Source of the DNA: Methylovulum psychrotolerans
Lineage (GTDB): Bacteria; Pseudomonadota; Gammaproteobacteria; Methylococcales; Methylomonadaceae
Length of the DNA: 44,824 nt
Direction: 5' to 3'
Assembly (NCBI RefSeq): GCF_002923755.1
Contig: NZ_PGFZ01000009.1
Location: forward strand, 22,345 to 67,168
Shown here: piece after piece, positions 1 to 9,116 of the stretch
Numbering within the stretch: position 1 is the stretch's first letter
How the letters are laid out: every line of letters starts with the position of its first letter
Notes under the pieces: generated by a model
The model's input: only the letters and a program-made list of their open reading frames with translations
Database searches by the model: none
What the model was told of the DNA's origin: nothing
Program-made: the position numbers and the translations under genes

Positions 1-123
1 CGCCGCCCGCCCAGTTTTTAAAGGCTTCGGCAGGTTTTATCATCTTAATCTAAGCCAATGTTTTCATAATAAAATTTAATACAAAAAGCAAGCATATTAA
101 TTCCATAAGGAAGCTGAGTTTTA

Positions 124-444
124 TTATGGGCTATAAGTTTCCGAATACAGGTGATGCAATTCCAAATAGCTTGCTTGTGATAACTTATCCATATTGCTGT
201 TTATATAGCTTGGAATGAGCGCAACAAAAAAACGAAAAGGCTTACCATTCAAAGATTGCTCTTCGTATCCGCTCGCCTTATATTTACGGAATTCTTGTAA
301 TAGCTGATCATAAATCCATCTGTCGTTAGGATCAAAATCGGGAGGCCATTCGTCACCACAGTTTTCATGTACCCTTTCAAGACGCATAATCTCATTCTCT
401 AAGGCAATTATGCCATGTTGAATAATTGTCGGTGAGATAAACAT
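124..444 (-). CDS. hypothetical protein, 106 aa
   Basis: I do not recognise this protein. It is small and fairly acidic, with an aromatic, charged middle (WPPDFDPNDRWIYDQLLQEF) and no signal peptide, membrane segment or metal motif. The start at 444 is the only sensible Met. It stands alone, followed upstream of its start by about 80 bases and then a probable IS630 end near 526. It may be a small remnant or an immunity-type protein, but nothing in the sequence decides this. The reading frame is open and unlike the shadow frames around it, which is the main support. Confidence 0.45.
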   Translation of the reverse strand: MFISPTIIQHGIIALENEIMRLERVHENCGDEWPPDFDPNDRWIYDQLLQEFRKYKASGYEEQSLNGKPFRFFVALIPSYINSNMDKLSQASYLELHHLYSETYSP

Positions 445-525
445 AAGATCATCCGTATTGCATTTTGTCTAATTTGTTTAATGTATTATGCAATATCAGC
501 AAATCCCGCATAAACCTTAACTATA

Positions 526-1682
526 TTGAAACCTGTAACTTTCGTTTGGCAAACTACCTACGCTTACCCGAACATCGCAGTTTCTCCTCCTCCGGGTCTA
601 TGGACGTTTTAGTCCAAAGGCGGTCGGCCAGCTCAAGGGGGTTTGCGTTGATGGCTTCCTCAAAAGCCTCGGCCTGGGCGATCAGTTTGCTTTCGTCGTC
701 GTAACAGGCGTGGTAGGTGACGTCCTCGCGGAACCATTGCCACACATGTTCGACGGGCATGAAGTCGGGGCTGTAGGGCGGCGACGGCATCAGGGTGATG
801 CCCAGTTCCTGCGCCGCCTGTTTGACTTGGCGGCTGCGGTGGTAGGGGGTGTTGTCCCAAATGAGGGTGATGTGGTCGGTGGCGGCAAAGCACGCCCTGA
901 TCTGCCGGAGGACTTCCACTGTCGCGTCCCCGTTGGCTTTGGTGGCGGGGAAGAGCCGCACTTGGGCGCGGTTGTAGAGATACACCCCGAAAAACGACAC
1001 TTTCGCCAGCCCCGGCGAACTGGAACTGACCCAAGCGCGTTCGCCTTTGACCGTCCAACCGTAGCCTTCGTCGGTGTCCAGATGGATATGGGCCTCGTCC
1101 AAATAGACGATCTGGGTCTTGCCTGCGGTGGCCGCCGCCAGCCGTTCTTGGAGCGGGGCGATGAAGGCCTCCCGCCGTTCCGGGTCGGCCTTGTTCAGGA
1201 GTTTGCGCCATTTCTTCCAAGAAAAACCCATATCTTTCAGGGCTTTCCTGACACTCTCACGGCAACAGCTGACACTGTGGGTTTTTTTTGACCCACTCCA
1301 CCAGCCGTTTTAACGTCCAGCGGGGCATGAAAGCGGCTTCGGTTTGGGCTTGCGGCGGCTCCGCCGCCGATTGGAGGCTTTGGTGAATCAGACCTGCTAA
1401 TCCGTCGGTGATTTTCCGGCAAAAAGGGGGAGGTTTCCGCCCGTATGCCGATAAAACAGGCTTTCATGCCCCTTTTTGTTATATCGCCGCACCCAATCCA
1501 TCACGGTCTGGTGGTTCCTTCCGGTTTCGCGCCCGACTTGGCTCGCGCTCTTGCCGCCGCAGATCTCGAACAAGGCAAAAAAACGCTCACGGGTGCGCGG
1601 GTGGTCGCCGTTGACTGCCAGATCCCTTAAAAATTCGGGTAACTGGCCCCATTTGTCATAACTTACTTTTAACATGTTTCAA
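526..1682 (-). mobile_element. IS630-family-like insertion sequence, ends tentative
   Basis: The interval contains one transposase gene of the IS630/Tc1-mariner type (DDE_3). The proposed ends are a short inverted pair, TTGAAACCTGT at 526-536 and ACATGTTTCAA at 1672-1682, with one mismatch. A TA target duplication, usual in this family, is not clear at the right side, so the true ends may differ. The transposase is interrupted, so the element is probably not autonomous. Confidence 0.4.
554..1675 (-). pseudogene. IS630-family transposase, frameshifted twice
   Basis: The N-terminal part (1675 to 1397) has a helix-turn-helix with SASQVGRETGRNHQTVMDW. The C-terminal part (1231 to 554) carries the DDE nuclease: VYLDEAHI (first Asp), LIWDNTPYH (second Asp) and PDFMPVEHVW (final Glu). 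These two parts lie in the same frame. The linking segment, which reads RWTLKRLVEWVKK, lies in another frame. One shift is needed near the C5T5 run around 1415-1425 and a second at an A8 run (complement of 1282-1289). IS630 elements can use programmed frameshifting, but two compensating shifts suggest decay or homopolymer sequencing error. The stop at 1397-1399 ends the first part. Confidence 0.75.
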
Positions 1683-1838
1683 AACGGATGGGGGAGTGTT
1701 TTTAAAACGCGGCATGATACGGCCAATACCCGTTTTTTGCCACCCGGAATCCCATGCAAAACTCCTTGTTTCGCGTGATTGCTTGTCAAATAGAAGTTAC
1801 TGTTTTCGGCATGGTTAAGGTTTATAAAGATTCTTCGA

Positions 1839-2483
1839 TCATGGTTTTTCTCCTTTGTTGGTGATTTTAAAGCTACAAACAACACCGCCTTTGGCCATGC
1901 ACTCGACCTGTTCTATCTCACTTTCCAGTAAAGACGAAATCAACGTCCGGTCAAATTCACAAACTTCTTCATGTTTTTGTGCCAGGTCATGATAGACGCA
2001 ATTGCAGGCTTCAATAGTCCGTTCATTGTTATCTAGATTTTTGATGGCTTTTGCCTGGAAACCCAGTTGCGCCATTATTTTTAGCAAACCCTCCAGTTTT
2101 TCGTCCGGTTGTTTGCCGACAAACTGGGGCAACAGGCTTTGCGACAAATGGACCGCCAACTTATGCAGATAACGCTGTAAAGCTTCGGAACCCATTTCGT
2201 CTTTGAGGTTGCGAAGAAGCAATTCGGAAAACCAAGCGTATTGCTTGGGAAAGCTGTTGATGCCCGCTTCGGTCAAAATAAAGCTACGGACTGGACGGCC
2301 TGAGGTTTTATGGATCCCGCCGGTTTGTATGTAACCGTTTTTTTGTAGCGTGGCGAAATGTTGCTGTACGGCGTTCCTGGAGATGTCTAAGGCCGTGGCG
2401 ATTTCGTCAATGCTCAGCCCTGCCTTGTTTTCCAGCAATAAGGTAAGGATTTCATGTTGTCGGGATTTGATCTTGTCAACCAT
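1839..2483 (-). CDS. winged-HTH regulator with Cys cluster (COG2345/SufR-like), 214 aa
   Basis: Residues 8-55 form a winged helix-turn-helix (IDEIATALDISRNAVQQHF) like those of DeoR/ArsR-type regulators. The C-terminal part carries Cys160, Cys162, Cys175, Cys195 and Cys203; Cys162 and Cys175 have the C-X12-C spacing known from SufR, a 2Fe-2S or 4Fe-4S repressor. I infer that the protein may sense iron-sulfur or redox state; the later Cys spacing is not that of canonical SufR. The gene is divergent from the HPP-CBS gene across 266 bp, which makes that gene a likely target. No suf genes are nearby. Confidence 0.7.
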   Translation of the reverse strand: MVDKIKSRQHEILTLLLENKAGLSIDEIATALDISRNAVQQHFATLQKNGYIQTGGIHKTSGRPVRSFILTEAGINSFPKQYAWFSELLLRNLKDEMGSEALQRYLHKLAVHLSQSLLPQFVGKQPDEKLEGLLKIMAQLGFQAKAIKNLDNNERTIEACNCVYHDLAQKHEEVCEFDRTLISSLLESEIEQVECMAKGGVVCSFKITNKGEKP

Positions 2484-2749
2484 ATAAGTGCTTTATGCCC
2501 ATCCGCTAAATGGATAAAGAATAACAAAAAAATCGTACATTAAACAGTAATAAACCATATAACATAAATATATTGTATAAGTTATTTTTGTTTGTTATCA
2601 TTTTTCGCGTAGCTGAACCCATTTGGCTATAACCCTGAAAATGCCATGATGGCCAATACCCAAAACCATAAGGGCGCAACTACGGGCAAAACGCTTTATG
2701 AATAGATGCCTTTTGGATTTTCCCACTCTGAACAACAGGTTTCTCTAAG
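2484..2749. promoter_or_regulatory. divergent promoter region between regulator and HPP gene
   Basis: This AT-rich stretch of 266 bp separates the starts of two divergent genes. A loose inverted repeat, ATAAC at 2559-2563 and GTTAT at 2581-2585 around a TATA-like core, is a possible operator. No strong sigma-70 promoter can be assigned by eye. Confidence 0.3.
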
Positions 2750-3937
2750 ATGGATATTAAGCCATTTTTTCAGTTCATCACCGTTGATCCGGTCAATTTA
2801 AGCATCAAAGGCAAATTGCTTTCTGTGCTTGCCAGTTTCATTGCTATTTTAGTGATCGCATGGGTCACCCAAAAAGTTGGGGTTGGTTCCGCTTACCCGA
2901 TTATAGTCGCCTCGATGGGCGCTTCCGTCGTCATCCTGTTTATTTTGCCTAGCAGCCCGCTTGCGGCACCGTGGCCATTGGTTGGCGGGCAACTGGTTTC
3001 GGCAGCCATTGGCGTCGCTTGTGCCCAAATGATTGCCGATACCGTCTTGGCATCGGGCTGTGCGGTCGGAGCCAGCATCCTTGCCATGCTGTTGCTGCGT
3101 TGCCTGCATCCTCCGGGCGCGGCCACGGCACTGACACCTGTCATTAGCAGCACCCCTGACCATTTGCTGGATTACAGTTTTGTCTTGATGCCCGTGGGCG
3201 TTAATGTGGCGGTCATGTTGTTTATGGCGGTTGCCATCAACCGCTGGATATTGCGTTACGGATACCCTACAGCCATCCCTTTAGCTGACAAGAACAAGCG
3301 CGGACACAGCACCCTTATCCAGCCTTCCCAACGCACCGGCATTTCTGCACAGGATGTGGAATTGGCGTTGGAGAATATGGATAGGTTTATGGATGTTTCG
3401 GCGGGGGATTTGAGCAAACTGCTTACCGATGCCCAGATGCAAAGCTTCAAACGTTACCAAGGCAACATCAGCTGTGCGGATATTATGGTTAAACCTATTC
3501 TGACGGTTGAATATGGGACAGAAGTCCAAGAAGCCTGGAAAACCATGCACGACGGCAAGCTTAACGCCTTGCCTGTTATTGACCGTGCCCACCGTGTCAT
3601 TGGCATTATCACTTGGAATGATTTTTTTAAATTCGTTGACGTGGAAGCCAATGAAACGTTTACGGAAAAATTCAAGGCTTTTGTCCGCCGTACGCCGGAT
3701 GTCACCACCGAAAAACCGGAAGCGGTCGGCCATATCATGGCTAGCCCTGTTAGTGTCATGCCGGAAAACAGCCATATCGCCGAACTGATCCCTTTGATGG
3801 CAGATCAAGGTTATCGGCAAGTTCCGATTGTAAATGACGAAAATCGTCTGGTGGGCATGGTGTATCAGGCCAATTTAATTGCCGCCCTTTATAACAAAAG
3901 CCACGATTATGCGAAAAACCAACCCGTGGGCATTTAG
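2750..3937 (+). CDS. HPP family membrane protein with CBS domain pair, 395 aa
   Basis: The N-terminal half (about residues 20-165) is strongly hydrophobic with several membrane helices and carries the family signature RCLHPPGAATAL (His120-Pro121-Pro122). HPP proteins are integral membrane proteins; cyanobacterial and chloroplast members have been linked to nitrite transport. The C-terminal half (about 240-370) has two CBS domains, with DIMVKPILTVEYGTEVQEAW and HIMASPVSVMPENSHIAEL, which usually bind adenine nucleotides and regulate the attached domain. The HPP-CBS fusion is a known arrangement. It faces a Cys-rich regulator that may control it. The substrate cannot be read from the sequence. 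Confidence 0.85.
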   Translation: MDIKPFFQFITVDPVNLSIKGKLLSVLASFIAILVIAWVTQKVGVGSAYPIIVASMGASVVILFILPSSPLAAPWPLVGGQLVSAAIGVACAQMIADTVLASGCAVGASILAMLLLRCLHPPGAATALTPVISSTPDHLLDYSFVLMPVGVNVAVMLFMAVAINRWILRYGYPTAIPLADKNKRGHSTLIQPSQRTGISAQDVELALENMDRFMDVSAGDLSKLLTDAQMQSFKRYQGNISCADIMVKPILTVEYGTEVQEAWKTMHDGKLNALPVIDRAHRVIGIITWNDFFKFVDVEANETFTEKFKAFVRRTPDVTTEKPEAVGHIMASPVSVMPENSHIAELIPLMADQGYRQVPIVNDENRLVGMVYQANLIAALYNKSHDYAKNQPVGI

Positions 3938-4125
3938 GCCCGCACCGGACAAAGGGCGGAGTTTTTCATTGATGCCGCCCATTTCGTGCTGATGCCGTTC
4001 CCCGTTCCTGAAATGTGCAGTAAGCCGTTAATGAGCATGACAACCTTCATAACCGATATAACAAATGGCTTGTGGATGTAGGCTAATGTAAACGGCTTAA
4101 TCATCTTGCTAGGCCTATGGCGGGA

Positions 4126-5244
4126 TCAGCCTTGCGGTTTCAATACCAGGAGCTTGCCGATGGATTGCAGCCCCACCACTTCTTCTAGCGCCAAGCCAGA
4201 TTGCCCAAAAAGGTGCCGCCACTGTGCCAGCGTCCTTTCCCTGCCCCGTGTCGCCATAAACATCTGCATATCAAAAGCGGCGCTGGCAAAGTCGGCTTGG
4301 TTTTTTGCAACCACCCATTCCAACAGCGCAATACGGGCGCCAGTGCCTGCACAGGCGGAAGCCAGATTGCCCAACGCCTTGACACAAGCCCCGTCATCCA
4401 TGCCGTGCAGGACGGCACTTAACAAATAGATGTCCCGGTCATTGTTTGCGCTTGGGACCGATTCCAGCAAGTCCCCGGCCTGAAAAGCCAAGCGGGCAAG
4501 CAAGCTGGGCGGGGCTTGCTCCGCCCAGTGGTTTGCCGCCGCTTGGATCACCTGGCTACGGTCAAACACCAATGCCGACAAATGCGGATGCCGCTTCAAT
4601 AAGGCTACGGATTTGTTGCCCTGCGAACCGCCCACATCAATGACCCGGTCAAATTGGCACCAATCGAAATCCGTGGCAAAGCTGTCGCCCGTCAATGCCT
4701 CCACACTGGCCATGGCACGGGTAAACAGCCGGTCGAATTCGGCGTGGCTATCCATATAGCCATACAGCGTGTCACCGTGGGCGAGCTGAAACGGCACCTC
4801 ATTATTACGCATGCCCTGTTCCAATTGCTCATACCAGGGCACGCTCATTTCTGGCGAGTTGTGCATCAAGATCATCGCGCGGACGTTTTGGGGGTTATCT
4901 TCGCGCAAGTAAGCGGAAAGCCGGTTGTTCCTGAACGAACCCGGAGGCTGTTCTGTAAAGATACCCATTGCTGAAAGCATCCGTAACAAACGGTGGACGG
5001 CATCCGCCGATGCGCCGATGTGTGCCGCTATGGCTGCGGCGGTGAGGGTTTTATCCGCCAGAACGGACGCTATATCTAAGCGGACAGCGACATGCAGCGC
5101 CCGGGACTGCCAAAACGCCGACCCGATTTGTATCAGCCGGAACGGTGGCGGGGTGAGTTTATTGGGGATGGACTGCAACCAAGCGGCAAACTGCATCAGC
5201 TTGGCAAAACGGCGGACCGCGCCCGGATTTTTCTGTAATGGCAT
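4126..5244 (-). CDS. SAM-dependent O-methyltransferase (Methyltransf_2 type), 372 aa
   Basis: The protein has a dimerisation-type winged helix at about 35-110 and a class I methyltransferase domain from about 180. The SAM-binding glycine motif is VIDVGGSQGN (about 201-210). LSAVLHGMDD (about 275-284) matches the VLHDWDD-like region of hydroxyindole and hydroxyneurosporene O-methyltransferases. Family members methylate hydroxyls on aromatic, polyketide or carotenoid substrates; the substrate here is unknown. It lies 12 bp downstream of a TetR regulator gene on the same strand, so the two are probably cotranscribed and autoregulated. Confidence 0.8.
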   Translation of the reverse strand: MPLQKNPGAVRRFAKLMQFAAWLQSIPNKLTPPPFRLIQIGSAFWQSRALHVAVRLDIASVLADKTLTAAAIAAHIGASADAVHRLLRMLSAMGIFTEQPPGSFRNNRLSAYLREDNPQNVRAMILMHNSPEMSVPWYEQLEQGMRNNEVPFQLAHGDTLYGYMDSHAEFDRLFTRAMASVEALTGDSFATDFDWCQFDRVIDVGGSQGNKSVALLKRHPHLSALVFDRSQVIQAAANHWAEQAPPSLLARLAFQAGDLLESVPSANNDRDIYLLSAVLHGMDDGACVKALGNLASACAGTGARIALLEWVVAKNQADFASAAFDMQMFMATRGRERTLAQWRHLFGQSGLALEEVVGLQSIGKLLVLKPQG

Positions 5245-5256
5245 GACAAACCCTTC

Positions 5257-5883
5257 CTATTCTGCTCTGACTACCAAGCCAGATGCCAATAACTGGCCGT
5301 TGAACGTGGCCAATTGGCCAAAAAACGCACTGTCCATGACTTTGCCCTGCGCCTCAAAAAAATCTTTCAGCAGTATCGGCATCATCGCCAGACTGACAAA
5401 TGCCATCCGAACCATATCAGGGTCCAAATCCGGCCAGGCTTGGCCGTCTGCCTGCCATTGCGTCACTTTTTTGGTGCCGCGCGTCCGCCCCCGCTCCAAT
5501 AATTGGTGGATAAAATGGCGGCCTGGCCCTTGGTTAAGCGCCAAAACCTTCAAGATGAGCTTGGGAAATTCGGGCTGTTCCGCCATCGTCCGGTAATACA
5601 GCAAGAAAAAGTCCTTAAACCCATCAACAGTGTCCAGCATCTGCCCGTCCAACACCTTAAGCAAGGGATTTAGCGTGTTGCGGATCATCTCTTCATACAA
5701 ACCTTCCTTATTGCCAAAATAGTAACGGATCATCGATACGTTGGCATCGGCTTTTTCGGCAATCAGACGGGTCGTAACCTTGTGGTAGTCATCGGAAAGG
5801 AAGCTGTCGAGGGCCGCTTTGAGCAAACGCTCGCGCACGGGATCAGGAGTTACGTCAGGGTTGGTGGTCATTGCCTTTTCCAA
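5257..5883 (-). CDS. TetR/AcrR family transcriptional regulator, 208 aa
   Basis: The N-terminal region (about 14-60) is a TetR-type HTH, with RERLLKAALDSFLSDDYHKV followed by TRLIAEKADANVSMIRYYFG, ending in the usual YYFGNKEGLYEEM. The C-terminal helical ligand domain is divergent, as is normal. It is the first gene of a two-gene minus-strand unit with the O-methyltransferase and likely represses its own promoter in the 5884-6378 region. The ligand is unknown. Confidence 0.85.
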   Translation of the reverse strand: MEKAMTTNPDVTPDPVRERLLKAALDSFLSDDYHKVTTRLIAEKADANVSMIRYYFGNKEGLYEEMIRNTLNPLLKVLDGQMLDTVDGFKDFFLLYYRTMAEQPEFPKLILKVLALNQGPGRHFIHQLLERGRTRGTKKVTQWQADGQAWPDLDPDMVRMAFVSLAMMPILLKDFFEAQGKVMDSAFFGQLATFNGQLLASGLVVRAE

Positions 5884-6378
5884 ATAGCCGATAGAAAAGG
5901 TTAGGTTATCAGCGGCATGTTGATGCCGCCAGACATTTCGTCAATCAAATTTGCTGGTTTGATTGATAATGGGAAGGCAGTTTAATAAATAATTTTTTCA
6001 TTTTTACAGTGTTAAAAATGGTGTGTTTGCCATCCAGGCATAGATAATGCACATAATCTTAACATGAAGCCGTCGGGCTTTGGGCGCCGTGCCGCCCGCG
6101 TCCGTTAAACTAAACGTGTCACCGGCATTAAACCGGTCTTGTCAACACGGCGGATGCGGGGGCCGCCGCCACACGGGCGGCGGCGGGTTGGCGGGTTCGG
6201 GGCGAGCCCTTAAGCACATTTTTTTAACCCGCGTTTTTTCACGCTTTCAATTTAAGCGTTTTAAAGTAAAATTGTAAACAGACGGTTTGTATGGCGCGAA
6301 GCCTTCACTCGTTTGATGGCCGGACGCTACCGTACGGCAACACACCCTTTCACCCTACCGACCACGGGCGCACTTATT
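5884..6378. other. intergenic region with GC-rich hairpin
   Basis: No convincing gene is visible in these 495 bases. They should hold the TetR-operon promoter (right end, minus strand) and the promoter of the cassette starting at 6379. A perfect hairpin has arms GCCGCCGCC (6162-6170) and GGCGGCGGC (6176-6184) with a 5-nt loop. It may be a terminator-like or REP-like element, though no T run follows. Confidence 0.4.
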
Positions 6379-6765
6379 ATGAACATCAGCGGACAAACTC
6401 TTGAACTTATTTTTGTGGTGTCGGATGACAGCGAAGCAGATGCGGTAATGGCACACCTTAGGCACGCCACCACCGGGGAAAGCCCGTTGTCGTTAACGGA
6501 ATTGGTGGTCGACGAGGCCTTAGGGGCTGTGTCCAATGAAAAAGTGATCACGGCGATTTTGGTTTTCGCCTTACATATCACTGAAGGGGTGTTAGGGGCG
6601 ATGGTATATGATTTGCTGAAAGCCTATCCCAGCATTGCCTGCGTGGCGGGGGAAACCCCGGTGATCCAGGACGACCTTAACGACCTGCCCGCTTTGGATG
6701 CCAAGTTGCGCAATGCGTCGCTATCTTCCCCTGCCGTTCCGACGGTCGGTTCCGGCGAAGCGTAA
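6379..6765 (+). CDS. hypothetical protein, 128 aa, first gene of a four-gene cassette
   Basis: I do not recognise this protein. The ATG at 6379 (MNISGQTLELIFVVSDDSEA) is preferred over the in-frame start at 6313 because the extension has no recognisable fold and is compositionally odd. It is acidic, with a hydrophobic helix in the middle (VITAILVFALHITEGVLGAM) that could be membrane-associated or buried. It is followed after 23 bp by a metallopeptidase-like gene, and the four genes to 8914 share a strand and close spacing, so they probably form one unit. Confidence 0.55.
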   Translation: MNISGQTLELIFVVSDDSEADAVMAHLRHATTGESPLSLTELVVDEALGAVSNEKVITAILVFALHITEGVLGAMVYDLLKAYPSIACVAGETPVIQDDLNDLPALDAKLRNASLSSPAVPTVGSGEA

Positions 6766-6788
6766 GCCGCCTATCCTTAACTGCCGCC

Positions 6789-7631
6789 ATGCAGGCGATA
6801 AGCGATGGCAATTTAGCGGCCATTTTGCGGGATGCCGCCCGTTTAAGCCCGGCGGAAGGCTGGTTCGGCGCGACCGCCAACCAACTGATCTGCGCTAAAT
6901 TAGCTAAAACGGCGGTCAGCTTAGCGGAAGTGTCCGCGCTTTCGGCGGCTTTTTTGTCGGAACGCCGCGCGGCGGTGAAAAACATCCTCGGTGACCACGC
7001 CTTTATGTCCGACAATACCGAATTCGCATTCCTGCCGGTCGCTGAAAGCTTTGCCTACGCGTATGTTCAAGACAATACCGCCGCCATTTTGCTGAGTTTA
7101 GGGCTGGTCGAAGCGCTTAGGTTCAGTTGTCTGTCGGGGCAGTTAGCGTCGGCCGCCCGCCGCCTACAAAGCGACCCGGCGTTAAACGCCGCCATCAGCC
7201 CCGCCGCCCGCGATACGCTGTCTGCCGAATTGCGGTTAATGACCGCTTATTTCAACGCCTGCACCGTTTTGTATTTTCACAGCCCGTTCCCTTTGCCGAA
7301 CGTCACCGCCGCCTTAGACCCCCATATCCTGCACCAGACCGATGTGACGCTGCAAGCCGTGCTGATGTTTGTCATCCTGCATGAAATGGGGCATGTGCAT
7401 TTTTACAGAAACCAAAGGCCTTTGCCCTCCCCAGGCCTAGTTTGGGAATTTGCCGTACCTGAAATGCTGGACGCAAGGAAAGAGGAAGAGTTATACGCCG
7501 ACCGCTTCGCCTTGTCGTCCGTACCGGCAGCTTTTCGGCTTCCGTTAGTTCATGCCGCAACCTTTTTCCTGCACTTTCATAATTATGTAGATGTGGCCAA
7601 AAATGCCCCGCCCGGCATCCCTTGCCCGTAA
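6789..7631 (+). CDS. putative zinc metallopeptidase-like protein (HEMGH), 280 aa
   Basis: A zincin motif HEMGH lies at residues 198-202, within FVILHEMGHVHFYR. It is followed by EEELYADRFAL, a plausible third-ligand Glu/Asp helix of the kind seen in M48 and ImmA/IrrE-like peptidases (E-x2-AD). The N-terminal 190 residues are not recognised. A second, divergent HEMGH protein is encoded at 7874-8914, suggesting an ancient duplication. The 3' end overlaps the next gene by 10 bp. The start codon is ATG with no clear Shine-Dalgarno sequence. Proteolysis is inferred from the motif only; the target is unknown. Confidence 0.6.
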   Translation: MQAISDGNLAAILRDAARLSPAEGWFGATANQLICAKLAKTAVSLAEVSALSAAFLSERRAAVKNILGDHAFMSDNTEFAFLPVAESFAYAYVQDNTAAILLSLGLVEALRFSCLSGQLASAARRLQSDPALNAAISPAARDTLSAELRLMTAYFNACTVLYFHSPFPLPNVTAALDPHILHQTDVTLQAVLMFVILHEMGHVHFYRNQRPLPSPGLVWEFAVPEMLDARKEEELYADRFALSSVPAAFRLPLVHAATFFLHFHNYVDVAKNAPPGIPCP

Positions 7632-7870
7632 ACCGGATCGCCGCCCTATATGCTCAAGCCCGCCAGTACGCTGATACAGACGCAACTGGGCAATTGGCGG
7701 TAAAAAATGCTTTAGATAACGGAATGGATTGTTGGCAATCCGCCGCCACGCCAAAAATGGGTTTGGCGGCACTCCGGCGTTTTGTCGGTGGTTTGAACAG
7801 TTATGACTGGCAACCCAGCGTTGAGGCACTGTTATTGCTGGCCGACCCCAACCTGCAAAACGGGGGTTAA
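7622..7870 (+). CDS. small hypothetical protein, 82 aa, TTG start
   Basis: This short frame starts with TTG inside the end of the preceding gene (10-bp overlap) and stops 3 bp before the next ATG, which suggests translational coupling. The product is not recognised; it is mainly helical with no membrane segment (VNRIAALYAQARQYADTDAT). Its position between two HEMGH proteins suggests a partner or inhibitor role, but that is speculation. It could be non-coding, though the tight packing argues against that. Confidence 0.45.
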   Translation: MPVNRIAALYAQARQYADTDATGQLAVKNALDNGMDCWQSAATPKMGLAALRRFVGGLNSYDWQPSVEALLLLADPNLQNGG

Positions 7871-7873
7871 GCC

Positions 7874-8914
7874 ATGCTTTCCGCCATTAGCCTAACCGAA
7901 ACCGCCCTATCATCAGCGCCGTTGTTTGACGGGTTAGTCAGCACCACCGCCCGCATAACCCTGCTGCGTAGCGGTTTTGCAGTGTCCGTGCCGTCCGACG
8001 AAGCCGACATCGCCGAATATATCGGCCATTTTAGTGGCCTTTGGCAACGGGTCGGCGACGGTTCCACGCCCAACCCGCATGAAGTGCGCCGCCAAATGGA
8101 CTGCCAAGAAGCCATGCTATACGAATTATGGAACTTGGCCTTATTGCAGGACTTCCCTAAAGCCACCCGCCCCGACGTTGTCCAAGCGGCGGTGACGAAA
8201 TCCGCCAGTCCGCTGATTTTAAGCAGACAACGGCAAAACTCGCCACTGATCATAATGGCAACCGGATTGTGGACAATGGTATTAGGCTGCGTGTTAGGTT
8301 TACTGAATTGGGCGGAGTACACGGGGCACCGCGAAACCATGGGCAAACGCATTTTTCAAGCGTCAGTAACGGCGTGGGTAGAAAATGACCCTTCTTTAGG
8401 CCCTGTCGGTGGAGCCATCGCCGATGCCGCAACGATAGACCTTGATATTACCCACTTTGCCGTAGGCTTGGCGAATGCCGCGTTCACTTGGGCATTTTTG
8501 CATGAAATGGGCCATTTTTACCTTAACCATCTGCCCGCAGGCCGTACCGTAAATTACATGGCCGCCGGGGGCGTACAGGCCGAAACCCGCCATTACAGCC
8601 ACTTGGCGGAATTGGAGGCCGACCGCTTCGGCTTTGGCCGTTTTTTGGCGTTACTGCCCCACACCCAAAGCATCCGCGAAAAAATGCCTTTCGGCCCGCA
8701 AATCGACCATGCCCCCATCTTATTATTGGAGATAATTGACCTGGCTTACACCATTACCGACAAACCGGCATGGCGGGCATCCCCCACCCACCCGCCGCCC
8801 TTGGTCAGGGCCACCGCATTACGCGAAGACAACGCCCAGGCACTTTCCGAACCAGGGCGGGATTTTTACGCCTATTTTCATGAACGTTTGCTGGCGATAA
8901 ACACCGAATTTTGA
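7874..8914 (+). CDS. second HEMGH metallopeptidase-like protein, 346 aa
   Basis: The motif HEMGH lies at residues 210-214, in AFLHEMGHFYLNHLPAG, with the downstream helix HLAELEADRFGFGRF supplying a possible third zinc ligand. The layout (about 200 residues, HEMGH, then E-x2-ADRF) is the same as in the protein at 6789-7631, but the overall identity looks low, so the two are distant paralogues. WTMVLGCVLGLLNW near residue 140 is hydrophobic and might be a helix against a membrane. It is the last gene of the four-gene cassette. Biological role unknown. Confidence 0.6.
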   Translation: MLSAISLTETALSSAPLFDGLVSTTARITLLRSGFAVSVPSDEADIAEYIGHFSGLWQRVGDGSTPNPHEVRRQMDCQEAMLYELWNLALLQDFPKATRPDVVQAAVTKSASPLILSRQRQNSPLIIMATGLWTMVLGCVLGLLNWAEYTGHRETMGKRIFQASVTAWVENDPSLGPVGGAIADAATIDLDITHFAVGLANAAFTWAFLHEMGHFYLNHLPAGRTVNYMAAGGVQAETRHYSHLAELEADRFGFGRFLALLPHTQSIREKMPFGPQIDHAPILLLEIIDLAYTITDKPAWRASPTHPPPLVRATALREDNAQALSEPGRDFYAYFHERLLAINTEF

Positions 8915-8939
8915 ACGCCCCGCAGCCATACATCAGATT

Positions 8940-9014
8940 GTCAAGTTTTCGGTTTTTTTTAGCGGTGGGCGTGTGCGGCCAAGATGACCGCGTCCTAAAA
9001 ATCGAAAACTTGAC
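8940..9014. repeat. 12-bp inverted repeat, 51 bp apart
   Basis: GTCAAGTTTTCG at 8940-8951 is matched perfectly by its reverse complement at 9003-9014. The pair brackets a 51-bp segment with no gene. It could be the ends of a small non-autonomous element or a large hairpin ending the upstream cassette. The surrounding 8915-9116 stretch shows nothing else. Confidence 0.35.
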
Positions 9015-9116
9015 CGTTGAGTATATAATGGCCGGATATCATGGGGACACAGAGAGGCATGGCTTGCTTGGATTAAGTGTCCCAGACGGCCACTGCTTGT
9101 TGCACAAAGCCTTGGC

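Noticed and set aside
710-1291. Plus-strand frame of 193 codons opposite the IS630 transposase
   Set aside because: It is a shadow of the high-GC transposase frame with no recognisable fold; the minus-strand protein has DDE motifs.
3281-3820. Minus-strand frame of 179 codons
   Set aside because: It lies wholly opposite the HPP-CBS gene, whose domains are clear.
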